From positions 24,390,412-24,454,411 of the forward strand of contig NC_084675.1 in the NCBI RefSeq assembly GCF_028389875.1: a DNA stretch of 64,000 nucleotides, in the 5' to 3' direction. Under the pieces are notes generated by a model. The model searched no databases. It had not been told where the DNA came from and worked only from the letters and a program-made list of their open reading frames with translations. This stretch comes from Rhea pennata (taxonomy: Eukaryota > Chordata > Aves > Rheiformes > Rheidae). The translations under genes and the position numbers were made by a program. Shown one piece after another: positions 49,928 through 61,739 of the stretch. Each line of letters starts with the position of its first letter. The first letter of the stretch is position 1.

Positions 49928-52900
49928 ATGTGGTCAGCTGATGAAATTGCTGAGCTGTGTTACGTACATTATAGTACCAGACTTCCTAAGCAGGGGAAAC
50001 CAGATCCGAACAGGGAATGGACTTTACTGGCAGCTGTTGTCAAAGTGGAGTCAGCAACTCAGAGAGAGATTCATGCTAGTCCGGGAAACCCGAAGGGTAA
50101 GAGGAGTTGTATTTTGTCAGCAGCAGATCTCTCCTTGACATACCACCCCCCCCCCCAAGGCTGCAAGATACCTTTAAAATATATATATATACACACACAC
50201 ACATACACATATATATATCCTGTCTTATTTCTCTCCTTTTCCAAATAATTTGCAGTCTGTGGTTATAACAGCTTTTTGCAGCTGCTTTGTGAAAAGAGAT
50301 GATCATAGTAAAATCTTTTTCTTCTCAGACTCCAAGAAGGTAAAAGCTTGCGTTTGGCTGCTCAGTAAGTGGTGAAAACCTAGGCTGGACGTGAATTTCT
50401 AATGCAGAAGTGTGTTCAGATGTTGTTCATTGGAATCCTAGAGAACTCTCATTTCAATTGTCTTTAACAGACTACATTAATGTGTGCTTGTGTTAATTTT
50501 CCCATCATTTTCTTTTTGCCTAATTGATATTTCCATATTGTGGTGCAGATCATATCTTGTGCTGCTTTCCTGCTGTTTTACCTCTTTGAGGAATCCTCTG
50601 TCAGTGTTCACTAGCTGCCTGATATATGATGTCTCTGTTAGCATTCCTGCCACGGAAAGTTAGACTCCTTAGCACTGCTGCTGCACCCACTATGTTCAGT
50701 TCTCCAGCTGATACTACGTCTCCTGTCTGGAATGTGTCTCAGTGCCTGTTTCGCTGTACCTTGCCTCCTACGCCATAATCTATGTGCTTTCTTACCAAGA
50801 TGGCTGTATGAGTGTGATGCTTCTGGTGATAGTTTGTTCAATTAATGTTGTTTCCTTTCTTAGTAAACAAAGAAGTTGTTGCTATGGGGACTGGAACAAA
50901 ATGTATTGGTCAAAACAAAATGAGAAAAACAGGTAAGCGTGATGGCAAATCTTAAGAATTTAATACCTATTCTAGCTTCTTTCTTGCTGATGTCATAGAA
51001 TCAATGAATAATGTCCATGGCATTGAGCTCAGTCTTTTAGAGGGAAGCCAAAAGTATAAGGCAAACATCAAACTTGGCAAGCAGAGAGCGTCCTAGGCAG
51101 CCAAAATGGCTCCCCCGAATATTTGCTACACTTGCTACTTTAAAGGAAAACAGAAATGTGTAGTGTAGATCCTGAGTCTACATAACCACATGTTTCCTAG
51201 CTAAAAGCAAAACAAAATATAATGAAAATACTTGCACTCGGTCACCTCTTCTGGTCTAGTTTTACTGTAGTCTGGTGCAGAATATACTACCATAATGTTA
51301 GTATAGGGGTGATACTAGAAAGATGGTGGTAGGATCTTTTTTCCGTCTATTCTGATGTTAGATAGTACAAGTGTTTATACAATAAGTATATAGGACAGGT
51401 ATGTACCATTTATTATAAGGACTTTCCTTGCTCTGCATATCTCTCTTTTTTTTTTTTTTTTTGGGGGGGGGTCAGGTTGTATCTATTTCAGCTCCTGAGA
51501 GAGAGAAGAAGCCATAGTAATTTGTGCTGAAAAGTGACGAGAAAGAAAAGCATTCTTGAATATGTTGATAATGGGTTTTCTACTTTCCTTAGAGATCAGA
51601 GGAGAAATAGAGCAAGATGGAGAATTGATTTTGCACATCTCAGCAACAAGCTATTTCATGTTCCACATAATGTATTTCATATCTAGCCACTCAGCAAGTA
51701 TCTGGGAAACAAGCAAGCTTAGAAGATAACATGGATCCAAAGAGAAGAAAATAAATGTTGTTTCTTAGATTTCTATGGATGTTTCTTGCAACTAAGTCAT
51801 CTTAGAACAGTAATCGTACAGATGTTTTTGCTGACTGATTTAGGAAAATAGAGATTGAATTGTTGCACTGTTTGAAACCTGGATATTAAGAATCAGAGGA
51901 GAAATTTAACCAGAAAAGAATGACTTCTTCTCTCTTACGTCCTTCTCTCTCTTTTGTCTTCAGTGGTCATAATCTTAAAATACTTTTCAATTGTGTTACA
52001 TTCACTTATTTTAAAATTTAAATAGATAATGTTTGGTTGGTGATGTTAGTGAAGTTATCGGTTAGAAAACATGCCAAACTTTTTATACTGAAAATATCCG
52101 TCACGTACTAGATGTGGCTGAGATACTCATATTGTTATATGAAAATTGGTAGCACCGTGCTATTGTGGGAAGTTTTAGTAACTTGCAATGATGAAAGTAT
52201 ATGTGATAGTGTTGGATTTGTTATTTATTTAGAAAAGCTTTTGTGCTTTGTAACAAAGTGGATGTTAGAAGTCAATATATTGCATGAAAGTGTATTGGCA
52301 ATAAATATACTAGAAAGATGCAAGTGTGAGGAAGTCATTTAGTCTTTGTCAAGAAAAATACTAAGCTTCACATGGCAGATAATCTCTTCCCTTTTAGCAA
52401 ACGTGAAATACTTCTGTAGCTTCAACTGACATATTTTTAGGAGCATTGAAAGAGAAGTAAACACAATAAATAATGCAATAAATTGCCAGGTCCACATGTA
52501 GCTTTAAGAGTTGCCGAGGAAAAAGTAGTTGATCTGCAAGCTAAGAATACAGAATTTCTCATTGGGGTGGCTATCCTTCCAAAAGGAAGGAAGGCAGTAA
52601 ATGTATTAGCCATATTTTATTTTAAAGGCTCTAAGAGTGATCTGGAGAATTACCTTGGTGAGCAGTTTGACACATTCAATTTCATTAAAGACCTAGAAGA
52701 AAAGGCTGTAATAATGTCTGATTAGAGAGGCGTCATTTTTTTGAGCAATCTTTTACAGTCTTCAGCATGTTAATAAAGTAGAAAGTAAAGTAATTCATGT
52801 AAACTTTCAGGAGGCTTTGATGGTAGCCCTTTTAAGTTGCACCTGACCGTGAATTGGGAGACAAACATACTATCTTCAGTCAAGAGCATGAGAGTCAGAG

Positions 52901-55900
52901 AGAGAGTTATTAAAGGATTGATATTGCCATGGCAAAAAGTTCTGGACTAGCTCCTGTTCTTACTTTGCCTTAAAAAGGGGATAATACTGGTGTGGAAAAA
53001 CTTGCAGATGTTGTAGCATATTTTAAGTTAATTAGAGTTGGAAAAAAATAAGAAAAAATATAAAGAAGATTCATGTTTAAAAGACCCAGTAGCATGCCCT
53101 AGAGCAGAAAATCACCACTGGTATTTCCCACAAGCATTAAATTAACTGTATGGATTTGTGATGGTCAGCATTGGCTTATGTTGCGAAAATCTCTCTTCAG
53201 CAGCTGATTGGGGATTAAATGAAACCTCAAATTTTAGGATGCACAGGTAGTGCACCATAAAAGGTGCCTTTATACAAATCTATAGCCCCACTTACCTGGA
53301 TACAGGGTGGTGTTTCAGCCCCCTTGCCTTATTAGGGTTATTGTTGAGCTGGTAAGGAATTTAAAGGACTATGTGAATGATTGTGGACCTAGAAAATCTT
53401 GTTGGAAAGGCTTAAAAAGTTCAGGAATGGTGGCTTAAGGAGGAGATGTGCCTTTACTGCATGACCTTTTGTTTTGAAATAGTACGTGGCTTACAGTTTC
53501 TGCCCTCTTCCTTTAGGTACAGGAACAGGCAGACGTTCCAGGAAATTTGGAGATACTGTATATGAACCTGATAGAAATCAATATCACATACACAAAATGT
53601 AGTTTAAATTGTAGGTTTTGGTGTAACAATAAATTTTGACCAAAAACTTACCAAACACTTGAAAATCATTTGGTATTCTTAACATAAGCATGATGTCCAG
53701 AGTTACTGTTAAAAACAAGTGTCAGTGATTTTTGAAGGAAACCTGTGTTTACTCAACTGTAAGGATTTCTGATTTCAGAAGATTTGAAGTTAGTATTTAA
53801 ATGAGTCTGACTGAGGGGATGAAGATGTGTGTTCTTTGGTATAGACTTTTGACCTCCTTTTGTAATGATTTAAAGTTTAAATATCTTGGAATAGTCCAGT
53901 TGTTTTATCTAAAAACTGGAGGAGCTTGTGACCTGTCTGTTAAACTCTCTTCTAGCTGTAGTGTTTGCTTTGTTCGTCTCCTCTTCAGTAATGGGCTGGT
54001 ATTGTTTTCATTTGGATGTTGCTGTAGGGGACATTCTGAATGACAGCCACGCTGAAGTTGTGGCCAAGAGGAGCTTCCAGAGGTGAGGCATCATGTCCAT
54101 GTGCTGTTATTCAATGCCACTTTGTTTGTCATACTGTGAGTGCTTTTGACCTGTATCTGAAATAGCTAGATTTTATCACTTCAGGGGTGAGAAGGTAATG
54201 AAAGAGAAGATACTAGCTCTGTGTAGGCAATTCTTTGCTGCTTTTACTGACAGGAGGTTAACCTCATTTTTACAAGTCTGGTTAGTCTTTTAGGGCCCTT
54301 TCACAAAAGTTTTTTCATTCTTGTTGTAGAGCCTCTCTATGAAGAAATGGGAAGTGATTTCATGTGGCATCAGGTCTGATGGCTAGATGTCAAAAATGGT
54401 AGCCTTTTTGCAATTTCCCACATATCAAGCCTGTTGTTCACATGGGTAAACTGTCTCTTGGAGCTAAGCTGGCGGTACTGTAATACTACAAAAACAAGGG
54501 ATGAAGTTTCTGCATTTTGACACCACTAAAGTGGTTCTCACAGATTTAGATGAGCGGCAGAGTTGGTAAAAAGTACAGATGGGAAGGGGGAACCTTAGAT
54601 CTACAAATTGAGGAGGTAACTAACTCTTCTGAATCGAGCACTTTTCTTTTGAGGTCTGTTGTTAAGCTTCTGATGATGTGTTCTGCGTATGGAGTGTATT
54701 GGATCACATCTGTCTATAGAAGCATAACCAATCATTGGGTTCCTTTACCAGACATGAACAAGCAGTAGTGGGCATCTAAATTTTATTGTTTTCACTTGCA
54801 CCACAAATTAAGCATGCGATTCTTGTGAACTTTTTGCTCAACAGGTATCTTCTCCATCAGATGTGGCTGGCAGCTTCCTGCCAGCAATGCAGTATCTTCA
54901 TTCCAGGAACTGAAACTGGAAAATGGAAACTCAAACCAAATATCATATTTATTTTCTTCTCCAGTCATACCCCATGTGAGTATACTTGAGAAATAATTTC
55001 AAAGAAAAAATACTGCAAGTGAATCGAGAAGAAAATTGGAGCAAACCAGTTTCATGGCCCCCTTTTGTGGAATCTTTTCTGCCCCTGATCTTTCTTTGGT
55101 CTCTCTGGAGTGAGGCAGGAACTCATGTCATCAGTATGTACCCTAAGAAGTATTTGACCTGCCTTCCACAGATACTTGACATTTTGTCTAACTGTATGTG
55201 ACCTGTGAGAAATTAGTAAACCAAGTAGCTTGCTTACTAAAGTAGAATGTTTCACTTTCTTTATAAACAGTAATGGGTTATCATTTTCCTTTTCAGAAAG
55301 TACCATACCTGTCAGAGGCCCTGGTATATTTCCTGGTTACTTTGCTTTAGCTGTTGTTTCACTGGACTCAAATTTTAATGAAAAACGTTAACCTTTACCT
55401 CTGTTCCTAAAACTTTTATGGAATTAAATGCAACCTTTTGTCTCGCTATAGAAAACACTTACTGCTTGGGTCTTTTAAAACAAAAACAAAGATAAGTCTG
55501 TGGGAGGCAAAACATAAGAATGTGACTTCCCAGTCTACCAGTTTATCAGATGTCTTGATGTTACCACATTCTTACCAGTATGTTCTTTTTCAGCAGCTAG
55601 TCTGTTGCCAGAGCAAAGTAGTCTTAGATGTGCTCCATATATGGCTGATGAATGCTTCACACAGTGCAAGTCTTTCAATAAGTAGCGTAGTTGCTCAGAC
55701 CTTTTCACAGTTGCGATTACATTGCTGGAGTTAACTATGATGGTGTTCTTCATTAATGCAAATATAAATACAGAATCTATATCCTCAAGTTTAATAGCAA
55801 GAATATAAGCTTGCCTGCTTTTTCTTTCTGTTTCTGTCAGGATCTGTTTGATTTGAACTCAGCCTCTAAATTTTGTTTCTGAGCTTGTTTTAGTGGTCTG

Positions 55901-57475
55901 GATTAAAACTTCCATCCTGATTTGATAGGGTTTGCATTAATTATTCTTTTGGGATTTTTTACTTCAGCACTGCTTGTGGTCAGTCAAACCACTTTGGAAC
56001 TTTTCTATTTATAATTCTAGTTTTAAATTTTGCCGTTGAAATTATTTATTCTTTTGCAGAATGCAAGAACTCGAAATTCAACATATATTGTCTCAAATCT
56101 TACCTAAGTGTGATTCATCATTGTACAGGGCCATGTTGTTTGAAGAGTATGTTCTTGTATCTAGATTTTCCTGAGCGCAAATGTATGAAAGCGACTGGTA
56201 GATGTAATGTTATTGGCATGATGATTTTCAGTCATGTGGGATACATTTTTGGCTTAGATGTAACTTCTTTTGTTCTAGGTGGAGATGCTTCTATTATTCC
56301 AATGAGTGAACTAGAGAACCAGCCTTCTAGGCTGGTAATTGGAGAAGATGCAGATGGGCCATCAGCAAAGTGTGGTAGAAACCATGATCATTTGGGTCCA
56401 GAAGATAAAAGGAAATTAGAGGAAATGGCAAGTAATCCTAAAATCAAGAGAATGAAAACTGTTAATAATTGTTTTTCTGTGATCACTGAAGACCTGGCTG
56501 CTCAGCAAGTATCTGGGAAACAAGCAAGCTTAGAAGACAACACGGATCCAAAGAGCTTTGAATATCCTGCAGAGATGCAAAGAGCTGATAAGAGTGCTGG
56601 CCTAGGCAGAGCCAAGGTGGTTGATGTTTATAGAACTGGAGCAAAGTGCGTACCTGGAGAGTTAGCTGATGCCCAGAAACCTGGGATAGAATATCACCGA
56701 GTGGGATTATTACGAGTGAAGCCAGGTCGTGGGGACAGAACGTGCTCCATGTCCTGCAGCGATAAACTAGCTCGCTGGAATGTACTAGGGTGTCAAGGAG
56801 CTCTTCTGATGCATTTCTTGCAGTATCCAGTGTATCTGTCAGCAATTGTAGTGGGGAAGTGTCCATATAGCCAAGAAGCTATGCAAAGAGCAATTATTGA
56901 TAGGTAAGTGATCTTTGAAAATCAAGTAGTATGTACAGAGACTGAGTTATGGAAGACAACATTTGTCACACAAATGTTAGCACTTTGCACAAGGTCATTT
57001 GCAGCAAATGTGAATGTCTGCAGATTCACATTTGCAGAAAGTAGCCCTGTGTAGTGTGGAGAAAAGGTAACTGCTGCTGGTGTATCACATTTGAAGACTT
57101 AAAAATACTTTCTATTAGATTCAAGATATATGTAGTTCTCTCTCCTTTGAGTTATAAGAGTTTGTTACCACCTGAACTTTCCTAGAAACCTTCCAGCTGA
57201 AAATATGACTTGAAACGAGACAAACTGAGGGTTTTGTGGTTGATTGGTTGGTTTGTTTAGCATAGCGAAGCTGAACTTCTCTTCCACTCTTCTTAAATTT
57301 ATTTCCTCAAATAGTGTAAAGAAAAGCTTTTAATTTATTCAGTTATTAATACTTTACAGATCATTCTGAATATCAATAACTTGTCTTTTATAAAATCCCT
57401 GTGTTGATGAGGAAAAGATTTTGGTTTTTGGCAAGTGACTGAATAACACAGGCCCTTCCTAAAGTTTAGTTTAGC

Positions 57476-57506
<31 letters not shown>

Positions 57507-60500
57507 AAAGGCAATCTTTTAAAGAGTTCAAATGAACACATAGTAAATTATTTTTTGTGCATGTTTGTAAGTAGCGTGGATTAAGATGATACTATTTTTA
57601 TGTTGATTAAATGTGAACCAATACTAACCTTTTTGTATCACATACTTTAAAATAACATTTTTGAGATTTATTTGCCAGCTTGTTTTCACTCTTTCATACT
57701 ACAGTTCTCGGTGTATCAAACTCTTATGTCTCTGCCTTGTAAATACCTAACACATCTCCCCGCCTCCCCCCTCCCCCCCCCGTAAGAGTATGTCATTGAC
57801 TTCAAGAGGCCAAGTGGATAAGAATTATTGATTGAAAGATTGAAAGCTGGTTTTGATTTTGGGTGGATATGGTAGTCATGCTGAATATCTGTTTGCAGAT
57901 TTGGGACTTCACTCAGGAGTAGTTTGCTGTTAGTATCACATAGATACTGCTTATGTATACTGTTATAGTATACTGTTGCACAGAGTGACTGTGAAAAAGT
58001 TGTCTTTCTGGCTGTAAGTTTTCCCAAACTTTGATTCCAACTTAAAATTTTGTAGAATAATATTTTTTGTGTTATTCCATATGCATACAAGTCCAGCCAG
58101 TGTAGAATTTCAAAATCATTGTTTTGTCTGCGCTAAGTTTCTGAAACCTGCCATTCCAAGTTTTGACAGTTTTACGTGTGCCCTCAATGTGCTGCACGGC
58201 CAAGGAAACTGAGTTACAGACTTAGTGGAGAAACTGCTGCAGCGTGGTCCCTTTGTGTTTAGGAAGAGGAGTGCTATTTGGCAACCAATTCAGAAGTCCT
58301 GAGTTCACATCAACTTTGGTTTGCATCATTGTTAATTGTCACTTTGTAACTTTTGAGCAAAATTTCTCACATCCATGCGTGCTTCACACTTGCACACAAG
58401 CTAATATTTCTCCTTAGTCTTTTCCACCATCTGAATACATACTTCATTTGGGTGTGCAATGCAAGCTCACCTTTGCAGTCTTCATGCATTCTGAGGGATA
58501 CACTTCAGAATTCTGTCATGAGATCCTGGACCTTCAGCTTCTGTAAGAATGAGATTCGTGGCTCCACAGCTCTGGCTTTGGAATACTTGTTTTTTGTTCT
58601 GCTTCTGTGGAATCTGAAAGAGCTAGAACTTTGAGTATTTTCCACCTTTAGTAATTATTGAAATAATGGATCTCTGCAACAGTTCAGAGTATCTGATATG
58701 TAGACAGCTTTTACTGGTCAATTGGAAAAAGAGTTGTATTAGACTAGAAGCCCAAAGTTTCTGTGCATTCCCATCGTGGTAAAATTGTTTCTTTGAAATA
58801 CATTTCTGAAATACATGATATACATGCAAGCTTTCATCTTTCTCATGGCAGTGAGTAGTAGAGCTCTAATAATGTAACCTGTCACCTCAGGGGAATTTAT
58901 GCAGAAGGCTGAATCCACTGCTGCTAAATGAGGAATGTTTCTCAGATCCTTGAGTTGATTAAAACATGAATCAGCGTGAAGGATAAAAATTCTTCTTTAG
59001 GAAGATGAATGAATTCAACAAAGGAATTAGTAAGCATTAGAGGAAGGTACAAGGGAATTCACAAAATTTATTAGGAAGGGAGAAAAGGAGAGCAAGAGAG
59101 AAACTGGGGAGCAGAACTATTTCCTGTAAGAGGCAAGTGTTAGACCAGATCATCTAAAAAGAACTGATTTGGCTTAGTATCTTATTCTCTCATTCATACC
59201 TTATCTCCATGAATTTTTGCTAGCTTCTAACCTGATCTGTTTTTAAAATCAGTTCACTGCAGTTTTCTGGATTGGGCAAAGTCTTACTAAATTATTTGAC
59301 TTTGTATTTTTAGAACCTAAACAAGTACTATTTAGAAAGAAAAAAAAAATCCTTCTATCTCTTTGACACCCGTGGTCAATTTAGTTTTAAATGTAATGCA
59401 TTTGAGATTATGAAGGAAGCTTGCACAAACCTGCTTATCCTGTAAGACCGAGCTTCAAATCACTTGCATTTTTCTGTGTTTACTTTAGGTGTCAGCAGAT
59501 CCCATTTTTACCAGATGGTTTTCTCACTCAGGAGATTAAACTGTTGCATTCAAATCTTCAGTTTGAACATAGCCGTCAGGCAATCCAGGAAGTACAGACC
59601 AACAGCAAAACAAAACTTGTTCCGTGTGGTGCAGGTGAGTTAACTTCAAGTAGTTGTGTAACTGTGCAAAAGACCAAATAAAATATAGTCATTTTGGTGA
59701 ATTTTTTAAAAATTTTAACTTTATTCATTGCCAGTGCTAGTGACAAAGTATGGCTTGTAGCAAGAATCTAATTTCAGGGCAGGACTAAATTGTTAGTAAT
59801 ATTCATACTCTCCTGATAGTTTCTTGTAGGCAGTTTTCACACTGAATAAAAGACTTGGCTGATGCCATTAAGAATCTATAATCTAAAAAAAGATAGAAAG
59901 TAATAAATGAAGACATGTCCTAATGGTAATAGGAAGACGAAACATATCAAAGGACTTATTTTGGTTAGTTATAGATTTTCCTTGGTACTGTAAAAACTTG
60001 TTATACTGGGCTATGCTTGCAGTCTCTCCAGAAATGTGTAAACATAGAAAGAATACAGAGTAGTGCAGTATAAAGATCTAATTGATAGAGTTTTGGGACA
60101 TTGCATTTCTTGTCATGGTGACAAATGAATATGGAAGTCATGTGGCGTAGCAATGTGGTTTTATGGCTTTGCAAAAAGTAAATAAGAACTGCCACCATAG
60201 ATAGGTGTGTGGCTAAACAGTTCTTTGAAGTTGGACATGCATACTTTCTATATATGCTTTTCTGGATTAACTGGAACTAGAAATTGTTCTATCAGAATAG
60301 ATCTAATGATAGAATGGAAACAAAGGGCTTCTTAATAGAATTCATAGACCATTAGTTTGGAATTATTTACAGGTGCCAGGAAGGAAAAGATTTTGATACT
60401 ATGATGATGAGTACTCAAAATAAGCATCATGAGAGATAAAGTTTAGATAGTAAACAGAATCCATTATTGAAAAATGCTGCCAATTCACTTAGGAGCAACA

Positions 60501-61739
60501 ACTAAAAATTCTGAAACTGTGTGTAAATTCCTGTGTATAAATTGCCTTTTGTTTTGTACAGTTACTCGGGTCATTCTGTTAGAAAACGAAGAACAATACT
60601 TTATCGTGCTTTTTTCATATATCAATTATGCTAAACTTAAGTTTTTTGGAAGGGGTGAAAATCAGAAGTCTAAATTGAGAGTTTTTAAACTGAATATTGA
60701 AATGGTGCTAAACAGGAACACTGCAACTGGTTTTAAAAGCTACAAAGCAAAGAATACGGATCGCTAATTCTGGAGAGCTCACTGAGTTCTCTTGGGTCTC
60801 AGATTGGTTAAATTTACAACGAAATGAATATTACAAAGTGTAGTGAGAGACAGCTAGAATAAATGCTGTTGTTTGTGGTAGACAGAGAGAGATCCTAGAG
60901 GAACCTGTGTGTAAAGGAGGCCCCCCCCCCCCCCCCCTGCGTGCAACTAGTTAAGCAGTGATGTTTGATGCAAAATTACTGGTAATGTCAAACATAAAGA
61001 TGTGTATTAGGAGCTGAAGAAAAGTACTGCAATGCTGAGATAAAATTCAGGGGTCCAACACCAATAATTTTATAGCCCAAGATAGTAATTAGGTATCAGA
61101 TGTGGTCAAAGGATAAGGATGTTGTCATTTAATATCTCTTCCAACAAATTATTGTTAATTGAATACTTTGGTAATATTTTATAAGTAGTGTCTACAGATT
61201 TTTGATATGTAAGTATCAAACATTAAAGAGGGCTATTTAGATGACCAACGATAAAGTAATAAGGAAACTACTCACCCTGTGACTATGTACTAGTCACAGG
61301 GTGACTAGTGCAGGTGGCTGTGGAAAGTGAAGAGTATTTTACAGCATAATAAAAAAATAAGCTTGGAGATTTCTTCATGCTTTTTCCAGACAGGATACAC
61401 AAAAGAAGGTTAAAATCCCCCTAAAAGGGGGATAATTATGAAACTGGAGGTCAAATATTTCAAGAGGCATCAGTTTCAAAAGAAGCTGCTAAAGGTGAAA
61501 TCATGGTTCTTACCTCTTCATAGTTTATCTGAACTATTTTGGGAAGTAGCACAGTATCGGGTGAACACATTGCATGGAAGAAACTAAGTTTTACTTTTCT
61601 GCTGAGTATCTTCCTTGTTCATAAACCTTTCTTCCTCAGCTATCAGTTGGAGTGCAGTCCCTGAGCAACCTCTGGATGTCACTTCAAACGGCTTCCGGCA
61701 GGGAACAACAAAGAAAGGGATCGGCAGCCATCAGAGCAG
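49928..61739 (+). CDS. ADAT1: tRNA-specific adenosine deaminase 1 (partial, seven exons seen)
   Basis: This enzyme deaminates A37, next to the anticodon of tRNA-Ala, to inosine; it is related to the ADAR catalytic domain. Exons: 49928-50096, 50864-50932, 54028-54082, 54845-54975, 56279-56903, 59489-59634, 61640-61739. All junctions are GT-AG and in phase, giving 1295 nt or about 431 codons; the human protein is about 500 aa, so the C-terminal exon or exons lie beyond the right edge. The start is the ATG at 49928 ([15 protein letters not shown]); the GTG one codon upstream is not used. Catalytic features: the HAE motif (His87, Glu89) in exon 3, the zinc-ligand PCG (Cys142) split across exons 4/5, and the second zinc cysteine in [10 protein letters not shown] (about Cys301). 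Residues about 150-250 form a poorly conserved insert. No inactivating change was seen. Confidence 0.95.
50178..50218. repeat. Compound (AT)n(AC)n(AT)n microsatellite
   Basis: In ADAT1 intron 1. A short C homopolymer sits just upstream at about 50148-50157. Confidence 0.9.
51446..51471. repeat. T17G9 homopolymer pair in ADAT1 intron 2
   Basis: Seventeen T (51446-51462) directly followed by nine G (51463-51471). Confidence 0.9.
51690..51744 (+). pseudogene. 55-bp copy of ADAT1 exon 5 inside ADAT1 intron 2
   Basis: Matches 56501-56555 of ADAT1 exon 5 over 55 bp with only two differences, both C/T, in the same orientation. The match starts at CTCAGCAAGTATC and ends at GGATCCAAAGAG. In the exon this encodes part of the insert around [14 protein letters not shown]. 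The intronic copy has no splice sites that would use it. Confidence 0.9.
52483..52725 (+). pseudogene. Unidentified coding-like fragment in ADAT1 intron 2
   Basis: An open frame of about 80 codons in otherwise AT-rich intronic DNA, ending with TAG. Its peptide includes [20 protein letters not shown] and [20 protein letters not shown], which looks like ordinary protein sequence. The first codon is TTG, so it has no clear start. AATAAA occurs about 45 bp after the stop. In the same frame, 52810-52948 is also open ([19 protein letters not shown]). I do not recognise the family. It could be a relic of a retroposed gene or transposon, or chance. Confidence 0.35.
57477..57509. repeat. (AAAT)n microsatellite in ADAT1 intron 5
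   Basis: About eight tandem AAAT units. Confidence 0.9.
60921..60937. repeat. Poly(C) run, 17 nt
   Basis: In ADAT1 intron 6. Confidence 0.95.
61272..61304. repeat. Perfect 14-bp inverted repeat in ADAT1 intron 6
   Basis: Arms 61272-61285 and 61291-61304 are exact reverse complements, with a 5-nt loop (TGTAC). A third GACTAGT-like half-arm follows directly at 61303-61309. Confidence 0.9.

Noticed and set aside
52112-52342. 76-codon open frame in ADAT1 intron 2
   Set aside because: It is in a different frame from the more coding-like fragments at 52483 and has AT-driven composition, so I kept it out of that finding.
60474-60767. 97-codon open frame in ADAT1 intron 6, preceded by a possible acceptor
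   Set aside because: It is not in a place where ADAT1 needs an exon (exons 6 and 7 join in phase). It shows no domain and is AT-rich, so probably chance.
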